DNA of 5,911 nucleotides from Alphaproteobacteria bacterium. GTDB lineage: Bacteria; Pseudomonadota; Alphaproteobacteria; Geminicoccales; Geminicoccaceae. The notes under the pieces were generated by a model. That model made no database searches and was not told where the DNA came from. It saw nothing but the letters and a program-made list of their open reading frames with translations. Location: NCBI GenBank assembly GCA_026982585.1, contig JALSGW010000048.1, forward strand, positions 1 through 5,911, written 5' to 3'. A program made the position numbers and the translations under genes. Positions 5,213-5,911 of the stretch are shown in pieces. The stretch's first letter is position 1. The number at the start of each line of letters is the position of its first letter.

Positions 5213-5911
5213 GCTCCGCCCGCCACCTGCAGCGACGCTGGTGCCGCGACGGCGCCCCGGCGCATGGCCTGGGCCACCTCGGCGGCCGGTCCCCGGTGCA
5301 GGATGCGGCCCTCGCGCAGCACCACCGCCTCATCGCAGAAGGCGACCGCCTGCGGCCGGTGGGTCGCGAGCAGCAGCGTGCGGCCGCGCCCGGCACGGCG
5401 CAGATGTTCGAAGAGGCGCCGTTCGCTGGCCGGATCGAGGGCGCTCGTCGCCTCGTCCAAAAGCAGGATGCGGGGGTTGCGGATCAGCGCCCGGGCGATG
5501 GTGAGCAGCTGCTTTTGACCCATGGAGAGTCCGGCACCGCCCTCGCCGAGTTCGGTGTCGTAGCCGGCGGGCAGGCGGGCCACCACCTCATGCAGGCCGA
5601 CGAAGCGGGCGGCGGCGATCACCCGGGCCCGGGAACGGTCCTCGGCGCCGAGGCCGATGTTGTCGGCGATGGTGCCGGCGAACAGCTGCACCTCCTGGGG
5701 CACGAAACCGAGCCTGCGGCGGTGGACCGCATCCGGGAGGTGGCGCACGTCGTGGCCGTCCACCAGCACCCGTCCCTCCTGGGGCCGGTAGAGGCCGGCG
5801 ATGAGGGCGAGCAGGGTGCTCTTGCCGGATCCCGGAGCGCCCACCAGGGCCACCATGGCGCCCGCCGGTATCTCGAGGTCGATCCCGTCGAGCGCCCAGG
5901 GGCGGTCGTCG
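5209..5911 (-). CDS. ABC exporter ATPase domain, probably type I secretion (5' end beyond window)
   Basis: The frame is open from the right edge to TGA at 5211-5209, giving 233 visible C-terminal residues. This is a complete nucleotide-binding domain, starting DRPWALDGIDLEIPAGA. Visible-residue positions: Walker A GAPGSGKST (24-32), Q-loop glutamine in FVPQEVQLF (Q72), signature LSMGQ (128-132), Walker B with catalytic Glu in LLLDEA (149-154), D-loop SALD, and H-loop His184 in ATHRP. The ATG at 5856 lies inside the first ATPase strand and cannot be the true start. The membrane domain, and any peptidase-like N-terminal domain, must lie to the right of the window. Immediate ATGA coupling to an HlyD-type adaptor indicates a type I secretion exporter. 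The signature has Met where most relatives have Gly (LSGGQ). Without the N-terminus, a bacteriocin or other peptide exporter cannot be excluded. Confidence 0.92.
   Translation of the reverse strand, partial: DDRPWALDGIDLEIPAGAMVALVGAPGSGKSTLLALIAGLYRPQEGRVLVDGHDVRHLPDAVHRRRLGFVPQEVQLFAGTIADNIGLGAEDRSRARVIAAARFVGLHEVVARLPAGYDTELGEGGAGLSMGQKQLLTIARALIRNPRILLLDEATSALDPASERRLFEHLRRAGRGRTLLLATHRPQAVAFCDEAVVLREGRILHRGPAAEVAQAMRRGAVAAPASLQVAGGA

Noticed and set aside
3759..5396. 545-codon minus-strand open frame overlapping the adaptor and ABC genes
   Set aside because: It is an Arg/Pro/Gly-rich frame-shifted shadow of two well-supported genes.
5209..5856. ATG at 5856 as the ABC gene start
   Set aside because: Coding similarity continues upstream to the window edge (DRPWALDGIDLEIPAGA), and this ATG lies just before Walker A, inside the first ATPase strand.

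Overview
This is a GC-rich window (roughly 70% G+C by eye) from a bacterial chromosome, most likely an alphaproteobacterium. The 44-residue L34 sequence, the gene order rpmH-rnpA-yidD-yidC, and the N-terminal style and HHDLKNML box of the histidine kinase all point that way. No tRNA, rRNA, CRISPR array or insertion sequence was recognised.

Positions 1-2044, minus strand, hold the ribosomal-protein and membrane-insertion operon, read right to left: rpmH (ribosomal protein L34), rnpA (RNase P protein), yidD (membrane insertion efficiency factor) and yidC (membrane insertase, cut by the left edge after 430 codons). Every junction overlaps: GTGA (4 nt) for rpmH/rnpA, 91 nt out of frame for rnpA/yidD, and ATGA (4 nt) for yidD/yidC. 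A strong sigma-70-like promoter (TTGACA, 17-nt spacer, TATATG) lies at 2089-2117 and drives the cluster leftward.

Positions 2150-3912, plus strand, hold a divergent pair. The first gene is a two-transmembrane sensor histidine kinase with complete H, N, G1, F and G2 boxes. The second, 14 nt downstream, is a small predicted lipoprotein of unknown function. No response regulator is visible beside them.

Positions 3899-5911, minus strand, hold a type I secretion module read right to left: the nucleotide-binding end of an ABC transporter (N-terminal part beyond the right edge), then an HlyD-type periplasmic adaptor overlapping it by ATGA. The adaptor gene runs tail to tail into the lipoprotein gene with a 14-nt overlap. 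Neither an outer-membrane channel nor a secreted substrate is in the window.

The genes are mostly recognisable families. The points of interest are architectural: extreme gene compaction, a promoter that constrains the kinase start codon, an unusual ABC signature (LSMGQ), an uncharacterised kinase-lipoprotein pair, and a duplicated coiled-coil heptad. I do not see convincing evidence for a wholly new system.
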